A DNA stretch of 64,000 bases from NCBI RefSeq assembly GCF_003385955.1, contig NZ_QRDW01000009.1, forward strand, positions 62,001 to 126,000, in the 5' to 3' direction. Below are positions 16,819 to 25,677 of this stretch, in pieces. The translations under genes were made by a program, and so were the position numbers. Numbering within the stretch: the first letter of the stretch is position 1; every line of letters starts with the position of its first letter. This DNA is from Aestuariispira insulae. GTDB lineage: Bacteria > Pseudomonadota > Alphaproteobacteria > UBA8366 > Aestuariispiraceae. The notes below the pieces were generated by a model. It was not told where the DNA came from, ran no database searches, and saw only the letters and a program-made list of their open reading frames with translations.

Positions 16819-18102
16819 TTAAGAAATCGGCAATGTAACTGTAAATGTGGTGCCCTGCCCCACTTCGCTTTCCACCGTAATCCGGCCACGGTGGCGCTTG
16901 ACGATATGCTTGACGATGGCCAGCCCCAGACCGGTCCCTCCCATTTCCCGCGAGCGGGCGGTATCGACCCGGTAAAACCGTTCGGTGAGGCGCGGCAAAT
17001 GCTCGCGCGGGATCCCGGCCCCATGATCGCGCACATCCACCTTCAGCTTGGCCTCCTCACGGCGCACGATGACCTCGACCGATGTACCCGGCTTGCCATA
17101 TTTAAGCGCGTTATCGACAAGATTCTGGAAGACCTGGATCAATTGGTTTGAATCCCCCATGATCGGCGGCACCTGGTCCGGCACATCAATGACTATAGGC
17201 ATGTCACGATTGTCTGCCTTCAAGGTCAAAACATCTTCGACCTTGCGCAGCACCTCGCCAATATAAACTTCTTCCGACGGCCGGGCATGCTCATCCAGCT
17301 CGATCCGCGAGAGCGACAAAAGGTCCTCGATGATACTGAGCATTCGGCTGGATTGTTCCTGCATGATGCCCAGGAAACGTTCATGGGCCCTAGCATCATC
17401 TTTGGCCGGGCCACGCAGGGTTTCAATGAACCCCATCAAGCTGGTCAGGGGCGTTCGCAGCTCGTGGGACACATTGGCCACGAAATCCGCCCGAAGCTGT
17501 TCCATGCGATGGGCCTGGGTGACATCCTGCATCACCATGAGCAGCGCTGAGCGATTCCGGGACTGCTGCATGCTGCGCGGCTCATTGATCGGCAGCATCC
17601 GGACTTTAAAGGTCTGCGCCACAGGGGAAGAGAGCACAAGATCCGCCTCTTGGGTGACACTTTCCGCCAAAGCCTTGTTGACCGCCCGCATGAAATCAGG
17701 CTGGCGGAATAAACGCGAGAGCTGATTGCCAACCTTCGCGCCCTCACCCAAGGCGCGCGCGGCCCGGTTGACCCGGTTTATCTTCTGGTCCGCATCCAAA
17801 AAAATCAGTGGATCCGGCAGGGTATCGATCATCTCATCAATGATCTTGGAACGCTGCAGGTCGTCATCGGAGAGAACCGCGATCCGGCTGCGCAAGCGGG
17901 TCACCTCCCGCTCCAGGACCGCTTCAGTCCTCAACCGATTTTTCAAGACAAAATAGAAACTGCCTAACGCCACGCATGCCAAACTGACCGCCACCCAGAT
18001 CGTAATCTGTTTAGCGGCCAGCAACAGCAGCAAAAGCCCGATCAGGGGGACAGTCACCCCCAGGGTCCACTTGACAGCGCGCACCGGCATCATTCCCAAC
18101 AT
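16819..18102 (-). CDS. phoR: Phosphate regulon sensor histidine kinase PhoR
   Basis: A membrane-bound kinase of about 427 aa that phosphorylates PhoB at low phosphate. Two hydrophobic spans near the N-terminus ([15 protein letters not shown] and [17 protein letters not shown]) have almost no periplasmic loop, as in PhoR. A PAS domain follows ([18 protein letters not shown]), then HisKA with [19 protein letters not shown], and the ATPase domain with [17 protein letters not shown] and [13 protein letters not shown]. The frame is open to 18186, but that extension is not membrane-like; I chose the ATG at 18102, with 18093/18090 possible, since none has a strong binding site. It lies upstream of pstS, with phoB at the far end of the operon. 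Confidence 0.9.
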   Translation of the reverse strand: MLGMMPVRAVKWTLGVTVPLIGLLLLLLAAKQITIWVAVSLACVALGSFYFVLKNRLRTEAVLEREVTRLRSRIAVLSDDDLQRSKIIDEMIDTLPDPLIFLDADQKINRVNRAARALGEGAKVGNQLSRLFRQPDFMRAVNKALAESVTQEADLVLSSPVAQTFKVRMLPINEPRSMQQSRNRSALLMVMQDVTQAHRMEQLRADFVANVSHELRTPLTSLMGFIETLRGPAKDDARAHERFLGIMQEQSSRMLSIIEDLLSLSRIELDEHARPSEEVYIGEVLRKVEDVLTLKADNRDMPIVIDVPDQVPPIMGDSNQLIQVFQNLVDNALKYGKPGTSVEVIVRREEAKLKVDVRDHGAGIPREHLPRLTERFYRVDTARSREMGGTGLGLAIVKHIVKRHRGRITVESEVGQGTTFTVTLPIS

Positions 18103-18246
18103 TGTATGGCATTGCAAAAACGCACCGGGGACCCGGAACGAGAAATCAATCGCAATGCCATACCTTTTCCCACTGTAACAAATCAACCCGCTAAAACATG
18201 AAGTTTTTTTGTCACATCAGGTACTTATAAGGGCTCTACCCTTCCC

Positions 18247-20511
18247 TTAACGTAAGGCATCATGCACCGCCAGGGCGGCCGCATTCACCAGATCATTAAC
18301 GCTGGCCCCGGTCTGGACGATCTGCACCGGTTTGGCCAATCCCATCAACAACGGCCCCATCACGGTCCCGCCGCCCAATTCCTGCAGCAGGCGCGTCGAA
18401 ACATGCGCCGTATGCAAGCCCGGCATCACCAGGACATTGGCGGAATGGCTGAGGCGGCAGAAGGGATAGAGGCGTTTCATATGATCATGATTGAGCGCGA
18501 CCGACGGCGACATTTCCCCGTCATATTCAAAATCCACCTTGCGCCCATCCAATACCTTGACCGCCTCTGCAATGCGATCGGCCTTGGCCCGGACCGGGTT
18601 GCCAAAACTGGATGCGGACATGAAGGCAACCCGTGGCTCATGACCCAGTGAACGGGCAAAATCCGCCGTCTGTTCGGCGATATCCGCCAGGGTTTCACTG
18701 TCAGGCAGTTCGTGGATCGAGGTATCGGCGACAAAGATGGTGCGGCCCCTGGCCACAACGATCAACAGGCCCATAACCTGTTCACCCGCCCGCGGGTCGA
18801 TCACCCGGCTGATCCCCTCGAAGGTATCCGAGAATGTCCGGGTGGTGCCGGACACGACCGCATCCGTGTCGCCCAGCGCCAGCATGCAGGAGGCAAAAAC
18901 GTTTCTGTCCAGCTTCACCAGACGCTGGCAATCGCGATACATCAGACCTTTGCGCGCCATCCGGTTATAGAGGAAATCCGCATAACGGTTATTCCGGTGC
19001 GACAGACGGGCATTGAAAATCTCCAGATCACCGCCGGCCTCCGCCAGGCCCAACTGGTCCATGGTCTGCTTGATCCGGTCTTCACGCCCGATCAAGACCG
19101 GTTTGCCGTAACCGGCATTGCGGAAGGCAATGGCTGCGCGGATCACGCGTTCTTCCTCACCTTCGGCAAAGGCCACCCGGCGCGGGTTCGACCGGACCTT
19201 TTCAAAGATCAGGTTCAGCATGCTGGCGGTTGGATCCAGGCGTTCCTGCAATTCCTGTTTATAGGCTTCCATATCAATGATCGGTTTGTGGGCAACACCG
19301 GAATCCATCGCCGCCTTGGCTACCGCCGCCGGCACCGCCACGATCAGGCGCGGGTCAAAGGGAGCCGGAATGATATATTCCGGGCCGAACACCAACTTCA
19401 TCCCACCATAGGCCGCGGCCACTTCATCCGGCACGTCTTCGCGTGCCAGGGACGCGATCGCCTGGGCCGCCGCCATTTTCATCTCGTCATTGATGGTCGA
19501 GGCGCGAACATCCAAGGCCCCACGGAAGATATAGGGGAACCCCAGCACGTTATTCACCTGGTTGGCAAAATCAGACCGGCCGGTGGCAACAATGGCATCC
19601 TTGCGCACGGATTTCACCTCATCCGGCGTGATTTCCGGATCCGGGTTGGCCATAGCGAAGATAATTGGCTTCTCGGCCATTTCCTCGACCATTTTCGGCG
19701 TCACCGCACCTTTGACGGACAGGCCGAAAAAGGCATCCGCCCCTTTCATGGCCTCTTCCAGGGTGCGGTCCTTGGTTTTGACTGCATGGGCGGATTTCCA
19801 CTGGTTCATGCCTTCGCTTCGGCCCTGATAGATCACGCCTTTTGAATCGCACATGACAACATTGTCATGCTGCACGCCCAACGCCTTGACCAGTTCCACA
19901 CAGGCAATGGCCGCGGCACCCGCGCCATTGACCACCAATTTGCAATCCTTGATATCGCGCCCGGTCAGATAGAGAGCATTCAGCAGGCCGGCAGCGGCAA
20001 TGATCGCTGTACCATGCTGGTCATCATGGAAAACCGGGATATCCATCAGCTCGCGCAGGCGCTGTTCAATGATGAAACATTCCGGCGCCTTGATATCTTC
20101 CAGATTGATGCCGCCAAAGCTTTTGCCCAGGAAACGCACACAATTGACAAATTCATCAACGTCGGTGGTGTCCACCTCCAGATCGATCCCGTCCACATCG
20201 GCAAAACGCTTAAACAAAACGGCCTTGCCTTCCATCACGGGCTTGGAGGCCAGCGCGCCGATCGCGCCAAGGCCCAATACCGCCGTCCCGTTGGAAATCA
20301 CCGCCACCGTATTGCCGCGCGCGGTGTAATCATAGGCCGCCGCCGGATCATCGGCGATGCGCAGGCAGGGCACCGCCACACCCGGCGAATAGGCAAGGCT
20401 CAAATCGCGCTGGGTGGTCAGCGGCTTGGTCGGTGCGATTTCCAGTTTGCCGGGTCGTCCCTGAGCATGGAAAAGAAGAGCATCTTCTTCGGTCATCCGT
20501 TTATCGGGCAT
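18247..20511 (-). CDS. maeB: NADP-dependent malic enzyme with phosphotransacetylase-like domain
   Basis: A 754-aa two-domain enzyme. The N-terminal malic enzyme (residues ~1-430) decarboxylates malate to pyruvate with NADP+; motifs are SLAYSPGVAVPCL, INLEDIKAPECF, PVFHDDQHGTAI and VVNGAGAAAIAC. The C-terminal ~320 residues resemble phosphate acetyltransferase (VRSNPRRVAFAEGEEERVIRAA; PVRAKADRIAEAVKVL) but are generally regulatory rather than catalytic in MaeB. Length matches the family. The ATG at 20511 starts MPDKRMTEEDALLFHA, the usual MaeB N-terminus; a longer open frame (to 20598) is not supported. It is separated from phoR by ~145 bp and probably has its own promoter. Confidence 0.95.
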   Translation of the reverse strand: MPDKRMTEEDALLFHAQGRPGKLEIAPTKPLTTQRDLSLAYSPGVAVPCLRIADDPAAAYDYTARGNTVAVISNGTAVLGLGAIGALASKPVMEGKAVLFKRFADVDGIDLEVDTTDVDEFVNCVRFLGKSFGGINLEDIKAPECFIIEQRLRELMDIPVFHDDQHGTAIIAAAGLLNALYLTGRDIKDCKLVVNGAGAAAIACVELVKALGVQHDNVVMCDSKGVIYQGRSEGMNQWKSAHAVKTKDRTLEEAMKGADAFFGLSVKGAVTPKMVEEMAEKPIIFAMANPDPEITPDEVKSVRKDAIVATGRSDFANQVNNVLGFPYIFRGALDVRASTINDEMKMAAAQAIASLAREDVPDEVAAAYGGMKLVFGPEYIIPAPFDPRLIVAVPAAVAKAAMDSGVAHKPIIDMEAYKQELQERLDPTASMLNLIFEKVRSNPRRVAFAEGEEERVIRAAIAFRNAGYGKPVLIGREDRIKQTMDQLGLAEAGGDLEIFNARLSHRNNRYADFLYNRMARKGLMYRDCQRLVKLDRNVFASCMLALGDTDAVVSGTTRTFSDTFEGISRVIDPRAGEQVMGLLIVVARGRTIFVADTSIHELPDSETLADIAEQTADFARSLGHEPRVAFMSASSFGNPVRAKADRIAEAVKVLDGRKVDFEYDGEMSPSVALNHDHMKRLYPFCRLSHSANVLVMPGLHTAHVSTRLLQELGGGTVMGPLLMGLAKPVQIVQTGASVNDLVNAAALAVHDALR

Positions 20512-20831
20512 TTGCCTAATGTCGCCTCTGCTGGTGAAAAATGTCGCTAATATGTCATGAGACCCGGCACTGGCAAGCCCGGATCCGCCCGTTTTCACAA
20601 TATATCAGTAAGATTATTGCCCGTCGGGGCCAATTTATACAAATAAGTCACTAATTTTAGTCCGGCAAACCTAATAAATCGGTGATACGGGCGGAAACAG
20701 TTTCAAAATTTGATTGAAAATAACGCATATCCCGCAAAGGGATGCGCTGCCCGCGATTTTTCATTTGCCGGAATTGGCCCGAATCATGCTAGCCAATTTA
20801 GCCATAAGAAGAACAGTAACGGAGGATCTGC
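20512..20831. other. 320-bp divergent intergenic region
   Basis: This gap lies between the divergent maeB and 64-codon genes and must hold both promoters. It is AT-rich between 20600 and 20730. I see no clear consensus promoter, operator or RNA gene in it. Confidence 0.5.
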
Positions 20832-21026
20832 ATGTGGCACTCACTCAGAGATGTCGCGGCACACAGGCGACTGCCGGAGGATGATTTTCTGTCCTTTGCC
20901 ATCGGCCAGGCACCAAAGTTTGGTGTGATCGATACCAGCGACGATCCAAAAGTGAGCACTTTCGATGTGCGGGATCTGGTCAATGCCTTCCAGCATCTGC
21001 AGTTGGAAAGCATGAACCAACATTAA
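20832..21026 (+). CDS. Small protein of 64 residues, unknown function
   Basis: A compact gene that I accept because of its signals: the near-ideal Shine-Dalgarno GGAGG stands 5 bases before the ATG, and a strong intrinsic terminator begins 6 bases after the stop. The protein is soluble, begins MWHSLRDVAAHRRLPEDD and ends FQHLQLESMNQH, with no membrane span, cysteine or signal peptide. The central stretch (QAPKFGVIDTSDDPKVSTFDVRDLVNAF) looks like a beta strand followed by a helix. I recognise no family. It is divergent from maeB, and the own-terminator layout suggests a monocistronic, possibly well-expressed gene. Confidence 0.75.
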   Translation: MWHSLRDVAAHRRLPEDDFLSFAIGQAPKFGVIDTSDDPKVSTFDVRDLVNAFQHLQLESMNQH

Positions 21027-21032
21027 CGATCG

Positions 21033-21064
21033 GGGCTGAAACGAACACCGTTTCAGCCCTTTTT
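21033..21064 (+). terminator. Terminator of the 64-codon gene
   Basis: A perfect 11-bp stem GGGCTGAAACG / CGTTTCAGCCC with loop AACAC and five T residues, immediately after the small gene. Confidence 0.94.
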
Positions 21065-21220
21065 AACAGCTTATACCATGTAGCCGCCCCGCCCAGGCTT
21101 GCGGAATTCTCGGACACATCACATATCCTTCATGTAGGATTCAGACTGACCCCAGTAATTTTGCCGATCTTTAACCTTCTTTCGGGATAATGGTTCGTAT
21201 TGCAACCATTGGCACCAAGC

Positions 21221-21748
21221 ATGACCTCATCCAGGATCATTGACCAGCATAACACCGGCTTGAACCGGCCCAAGGAAATGGTCACCAGCATCATTGACCC
21301 TGATACGCTGGCGAGCCCGTTGGCACAGACCTATCTTTACTGGCAGAAAATCCAGGCATCGCGCACGCTTCCACTGGCCAGCGACTTCGACCCGATCGCC
21401 ATCCCACAGGCTCTTGCCCATCTGATCCTGGTGGGTATTGAACAGAGCCCTCTTGATTTCCGCTTTCGCGTCATTGGGGATTACATCAATGAACGGATGA
21501 AGACCAATTACATGCATCAATGCCTGTCCGACATTCCGGAAAAGGGGCCGAGCAGCCAGATCTGGGCTTTTTATGAGCGCTGCTGGTCGGAAAAGAAGCC
21601 GGTCCTGGTCCGGCTGAATTACATTGGCCCCTATGCCGGCATCCGGCAGTCGGAAGAAATCTATCTGCCGCTGGGCAACGAAGCGGGCGAAGTCACCAAG
21701 ATTCTGGTCTGCCTGACATTTGATGCCCAGGGCATTCCGCCGCGATAA
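21221..21748 (+). CDS. PAS_5-type (PF07310-like) domain protein
   Basis: A ~175-aa protein made of one PAS-like domain of the kind abundant in Rhodospirillales. Typical features are [53 protein letters not shown], and a final strand [11 protein letters not shown]. There is no output domain, so it may sense a ligand and act through a partner. The ATG at 21221 is my choice; it lacks a good ribosome binding site, and the ATG at 21278 (after CAAGGAA) is possible but too close to its site. The gene precedes mutS by ~90 bp with no evident functional link. Confidence 0.72.
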   Translation: MTSSRIIDQHNTGLNRPKEMVTSIIDPDTLASPLAQTYLYWQKIQASRTLPLASDFDPIAIPQALAHLILVGIEQSPLDFRFRVIGDYINERMKTNYMHQCLSDIPEKGPSSQIWAFYERCWSEKKPVLVRLNYIGPYAGIRQSEEIYLPLGNEAGEVTKILVCLTFDAQGIPPR

Positions 21749-21836
21749 CACCTTTTCACAAGGCATACCTTATTTCTTGAGCCGGACTAGTGACAAAGAT
21801 GGAATCAGGCTATTTTCATCCGCTCATCTTTTCGCT

Positions 21837-24518
21837 ATGAAGCGGCCCATGACTGAACAGCGCCTGAAAAAATCCGCCCCGAAAATCACCCCGATGATGG
21901 AACAGTATCTGTCCATCAAATCGGCCCATCCCGATTGCCTGCTGTTTTACCGGATGGGCGATTTTTACGAGCTTTTCTTCCAGGACGCGGTCGATGCCGC
22001 GGCAGCGCTGGATATTACGCTGACCAAGCGCGGCCACAGCCATGATGGATCCGAAATCCCCATGTGCGGGGTGCCGGTTCATGCCCATGACACCTATCTG
22101 TCGCGCCTGATCCGCAAAGGGTTCCGAGTGGCGGTCTGTGAACAGACCGAGGATCCAGCGGAAGCCAAGAAACGCGGCTCCAAATCCGTGGTCCGGCGCG
22201 AGGTGATCCGGGTGGTGACGCCGGGCACGCTGACCGAAGACACATTGATGGACGCCAGAAGCCATAACTATCTGGCAGCGCTTGCCGAGACCGGTGCGGA
22301 AATGGGTTTGAGCTGGGCCGATATGTCCACCGGCAATTTCCATGTCCAGCCGGTGGCGGCAGAAAACCTACCGGCGATCCTGGGCCGGATTTCCCCCGCG
22401 GAGCTGATCTGCCCGCAAAAGCTTCTGGAAAAACCCGAGCTTTATGACCTGTTTGCCGACTGGCAGCATATCCTGACCCCCCAGCCCGATGTGCGCTTTG
22501 ATTCGATCAATGCCGAAAGCCGGTTGAAGGAATTTTACGCCGTCGCCTCGCTGGATGCCTATGGCGATTTCAACCGCGCCGAACTGGCCGCCGCCGGGGC
22601 TCTGCTGGATTATGTGGAATTGACCCAGGTCGGCCAGATGCCCAGGCTTTCCACCCTCTCCCATATCGCCGAAGGCGCGATTATGGAGATTGACCACGCG
22701 ACCCGGCGTAACCTGGAACTGGTCCAAACGCTTTCGGGCGAGCGAAAAGGCAGCCTGCTGTCGGTCATCGACCGCACGGTGACCGGTGCTGGGGCTAGAC
22801 TGTTGGGTGCCAGGCTTGCGGCACCGCTGACCGATCCGGAGGCGATCAACCGGCGGCTCGACATGGTGCAATATTTCCGCGATGCCGATCAGTTGCGCGA
22901 TGATCTGCGTCAGCTGTTGAAGGAAACCCCGGATCTGGAACGCGCGCTCGGCCGGTTGAGCCTGGGCCGCGGCGGCCCCAGGGATCTGGCCGCAATCCGC
23001 GACGGGCTTGCCGCCACCGCCATTGCCCGCACGATCCTGAGCGGAGATGCCTATCCAGCGACCGGGGAATTGAAAACCGCCATTGCCGATCTTGGCAATC
23101 ATTTCTCGCTGGTGGAAAAGCTGGGCCGGGCCTTGGGCCAAGATCTGCCCCTGATGGCACGCGACGGCGGTTTTATCGCCGAAGGTTATAACGAGCGCCT
23201 GGACGAATTGCGGGTCATGGGCTCGGAAAGCAAGAAGCTGATCATGGCGCTGCAGGCGCGCTACCAGGAAGAGACCGGCGTCGACAGCCTGAAAATCAAA
23301 CATAACAATGTCCTTGGCTATTTTATCGAGGTCACGGCCAAGAATGTGGACCGGATGGGTGACCAGTTCATCCACCGCCAGACCATGACCAACGCCACCC
23401 GCTATTCCACCACGGAACTGAGCGAACTGGCACGCGACATTTCCGAATCCAAGGACAAGGCGCAGGCCCTGGAGCAGGAATTGTTCGATAGCCTGGCCAG
23501 CGACGTTACCCTGCAGGCCGACCAGATCGCCATTGCCGCCCATGCCCTGGCCAGCCTTGACTGGGCATCCTCCCTTGGTGAACTGGCGATTGAGCAGGAT
23601 TATTGCCGGCCAAGCGTCGATAACAGCCTCGCCTTCGAGATTGAAGGCGGCCGCCATCCGGTGGTCGAGCAGGCCTTGCGCAAGGCGGGCGAAAACGCGT
23701 TCGTGCCCAATGATGCGGATCTGGGCAATGAACGCAGGCTTTGGCTGATCACCGGCCCCAACATGGCCGGTAAATCCACCTTCCTGCGCCAGAATGCCCT
23801 TATCGCGATCCTGGCCCAGATGGGTGGCTTTGTACCGGCAGTTCGCTGTCATATTGGCGCGATTGATCGGCTGTTCAGCCGGGTTGGTGCTGCCGATGAC
23901 CTGGCCCGCGGCCGTTCCACCTTCATGGTCGAAATGGTCGAAACCGCCACCATTTTGAACCAGGCAACCGACCGGTCCCTGGTCATTCTGGACGAGATCG
24001 GCCGGGGAACAGCAACTTTTGACGGTCTTTCCATCGCCTGGGCCTGTGTCGAGCATCTGCATGACGCCAACAAATCCCGCGCGCTTTTTGCCACCCATTA
24101 TCATGAGCTGACCGCGCTGACCGACCGTTTGGGATCGGTGAAGCCCTATTCCATGCGGGTCAAGGAATGGCAGGGCGAGGTGATCTTCCTGCATGAGGTG
24201 GCACAAGGCACCGCGGACCGGTCTTACGGCATCCATGTGGCCAGGTTGGCCGGCCTGCCGGGGCCGGTGGTGAAACGGGCGGAAGAGGTTTTGCAAACCC
24301 TGGAGAATGGGGAAAAATCCTCCGGGGCGCTCTCCAAATTGGCCGAAGAGCTGCCGCTGTTCCAATCCCTGCTGGAACAGCCCGTAGCACCTGCCCTTGA
24401 AGCCGGTCCCTCTGCCTTGGAACAGGCTTTGGGCGATATCAATCCGGATGAGCTCACCCCCCGTGAGGCGCTGGACCAGCTTTATGCGCTCAAACAGATG
24501 ATTGAGACGGATAAATAA
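21837..24518 (+). CDS. mutS: DNA mismatch repair protein MutS
   Basis: An 893-aa ATPase that recognises mispairs and starts mismatch repair with MutL. The N-terminal mismatch-binding domain has the Phe-x-Glu motif in MGDFYELFF near residue 41. Connector, lever and clamp regions follow. The ATPase domain contains Walker [14 protein letters not shown] near residue 640, the STFMVEM segment, Walker [17 protein letters not shown] and FATHYHEL. The C-terminal region ends [10 protein letters not shown], as in other MutS proteins. The ATG at 21837 (or 21849) is preferred; the frame is open to 21720, but that overlaps the PAS gene. Confidence 0.96.
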   Translation: MKRPMTEQRLKKSAPKITPMMEQYLSIKSAHPDCLLFYRMGDFYELFFQDAVDAAAALDITLTKRGHSHDGSEIPMCGVPVHAHDTYLSRLIRKGFRVAVCEQTEDPAEAKKRGSKSVVRREVIRVVTPGTLTEDTLMDARSHNYLAALAETGAEMGLSWADMSTGNFHVQPVAAENLPAILGRISPAELICPQKLLEKPELYDLFADWQHILTPQPDVRFDSINAESRLKEFYAVASLDAYGDFNRAELAAAGALLDYVELTQVGQMPRLSTLSHIAEGAIMEIDHATRRNLELVQTLSGERKGSLLSVIDRTVTGAGARLLGARLAAPLTDPEAINRRLDMVQYFRDADQLRDDLRQLLKETPDLERALGRLSLGRGGPRDLAAIRDGLAATAIARTILSGDAYPATGELKTAIADLGNHFSLVEKLGRALGQDLPLMARDGGFIAEGYNERLDELRVMGSESKKLIMALQARYQEETGVDSLKIKHNNVLGYFIEVTAKNVDRMGDQFIHRQTMTNATRYSTTELSELARDISESKDKAQALEQELFDSLASDVTLQADQIAIAAHALASLDWASSLGELAIEQDYCRPSVDNSLAFEIEGGRHPVVEQALRKAGENAFVPNDADLGNERRLWLITGPNMAGKSTFLRQNALIAILAQMGGFVPAVRCHIGAIDRLFSRVGAADDLARGRSTFMVEMVETATILNQATDRSLVILDEIGRGTATFDGLSIAWACVEHLHDANKSRALFATHYHELTALTDRLGSVKPYSMRVKEWQGEVIFLHEVAQGTADRSYGIHVARLAGLPGPVVKRAEEVLQTLENGEKSSGALSKLAEELPLFQSLLEQPVAPALEAGPSALEQALGDINPDELTPREALDQLYALKQMIETDK

Positions 24519-24538
24519 GGCTCTGCTAAACTGGCCCC

Positions 24539-25654
24539 ATGGTGAGCCAGACCGAACAGAACCTTGCCGACATGCGGGCGTTATTACCCCGCCTGTTTGA
24601 TTGCGCGCCGGAACGGCTGGAAGCGGATAATCCCCATCTCAAGACCCTGTCAGACCGGGTTTTGGGCAATGCGCGCTCGCTCTCCGGGCGCGCGGCTCCT
24701 GATCATTTCCGCCATACCCTGCTTCACACCATGCGCCAGCGCTTTGTCCGGGAAAGCCGGGATTTGGACGAGAAACAACTGGCACGTATGACGTCAAGCG
24801 CGGTGCGGTTCCATCGCAGCAAGCTGGCGGACCGGCGGCATGCCCTGCCGGTCCACCTGGAGTGCATTCGCGCCGACAGCCCGGTGGATCTGGGGCCTGT
24901 ACGTATGACCCCGATCACCACCTATGCCGCCAGCCATGAGAATCCGGACATCAGATCCTGGATCGGCAAGGCCGATATGGTGGCGGAGGTCACGATCCCG
25001 CAATGCGACATACCTATGTCGGAACAAAGAGCCCTTCATACGGTCGAGCGGGCCCGCGATATCCTGCGGCTGCTGGCCGGGGAATATCATGCCGTGAACA
25101 AGATCACATCCCCCCGCCCCGTCCGTTGGCCCGAGATCGTCCGGGATCTTCCTGCCGCCATACCCCGCGGCTTTGCCCTGGCCCTCACCAGCATCAGTGA
25201 TCCGACCCGGCCCTGGCCCCTGGCGGCCCGGCTGTTGGATGGGGTCAGCTGGTACTCCATCGGGTCGCGGGAAAATTCCGTCGCGGCAGCGATCACCATC
25301 TGGGTCAATGCCCTGGAACGGCTGACCATGACCCGGGACCATATGCGCATCACGGATTGTGTCGCCCAGCGGACAGCCCTTCTGACCCTGCTGCATCATC
25401 CGGAAAAAGGATATGCGGCCTGCCGACGGGAGGCGGATGCCCTCTATGAAATCCGCTGCGCGCTGGTCCATGGCGGCGCGTCACCTTTCGATCCGGATAT
25501 GATCGCCCATGCCGATGCCGCCGAGGCCATCACAAGAACCGCCTGCCTGGGGGCACTGTCCTTCTTCAGCCAGATCGGGTTGGAAACCATGCCTTACACA
25601 TCAAAGGCCATGGAAAAAGCCTATCACATGATGGAAAAACAGCTGCAGACCTGA
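24539..25654 (+). CDS. Hypothetical protein with a C-terminal HEPN-like (Apea-type) motif
   Basis: A 371-aa soluble protein with no signal peptide or membrane span. The N-terminal ~110 residues are helical and basic. The C-terminal part (residues ~210-360) looks like an all-helical HEPN fold: YSIGSRENSVAAAITIWVNALERL, then LYEIRCALVHGGASPF near residue 300, where R-x4-H (RCALVH) fits the HEPN catalytic RNase motif. I recall similar layouts as Apea-like HEPN proteins. HEPN proteins act as RNases in toxin-antitoxin and phage defence, but also in housekeeping. No antitoxin-sized gene is adjacent; the neighbours are mutS and glnD, 20-24 bp away on each side. Function unknown. Confidence 0.7.
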   Translation: MVSQTEQNLADMRALLPRLFDCAPERLEADNPHLKTLSDRVLGNARSLSGRAAPDHFRHTLLHTMRQRFVRESRDLDEKQLARMTSSAVRFHRSKLADRRHALPVHLECIRADSPVDLGPVRMTPITTYAASHENPDIRSWIGKADMVAEVTIPQCDIPMSEQRALHTVERARDILRLLAGEYHAVNKITSPRPVRWPEIVRDLPAAIPRGFALALTSISDPTRPWPLAARLLDGVSWYSIGSRENSVAAAITIWVNALERLTMTRDHMRITDCVAQRTALLTLLHHPEKGYAACRREADALYEIRCALVHGGASPFDPDMIAHADAAEAITRTACLGALSFFSQIGLETMPYTSKAMEKAYHMMEKQLQT

Positions 25655-25677
25655 TAGGGGTTGGAAAAGCTCTCCTT

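Noticed and set aside
18187-18246. Terminator after maeB
   Set aside because: Only a weak 5-bp stem (AAGGG / CCCTT) without a nearby T run; not convincing.
18712-19845. A 377-codon open frame antisense to maeB
   Set aside because: Shadow frame; no domain, and its composition is typical of antisense translation.
22368-24365. A 665-codon open frame antisense to mutS
   Set aside because: Long antisense frames are expected in GC-rich genes with strong codon bias; the translation has no known domain, and mutS is certain.
24539-25654. HEPN/MNT toxin-antitoxin module
   Set aside because: No small nucleotidyltransferase gene is adjacent; the nucleotidyltransferase domain downstream belongs to full-length GlnD.
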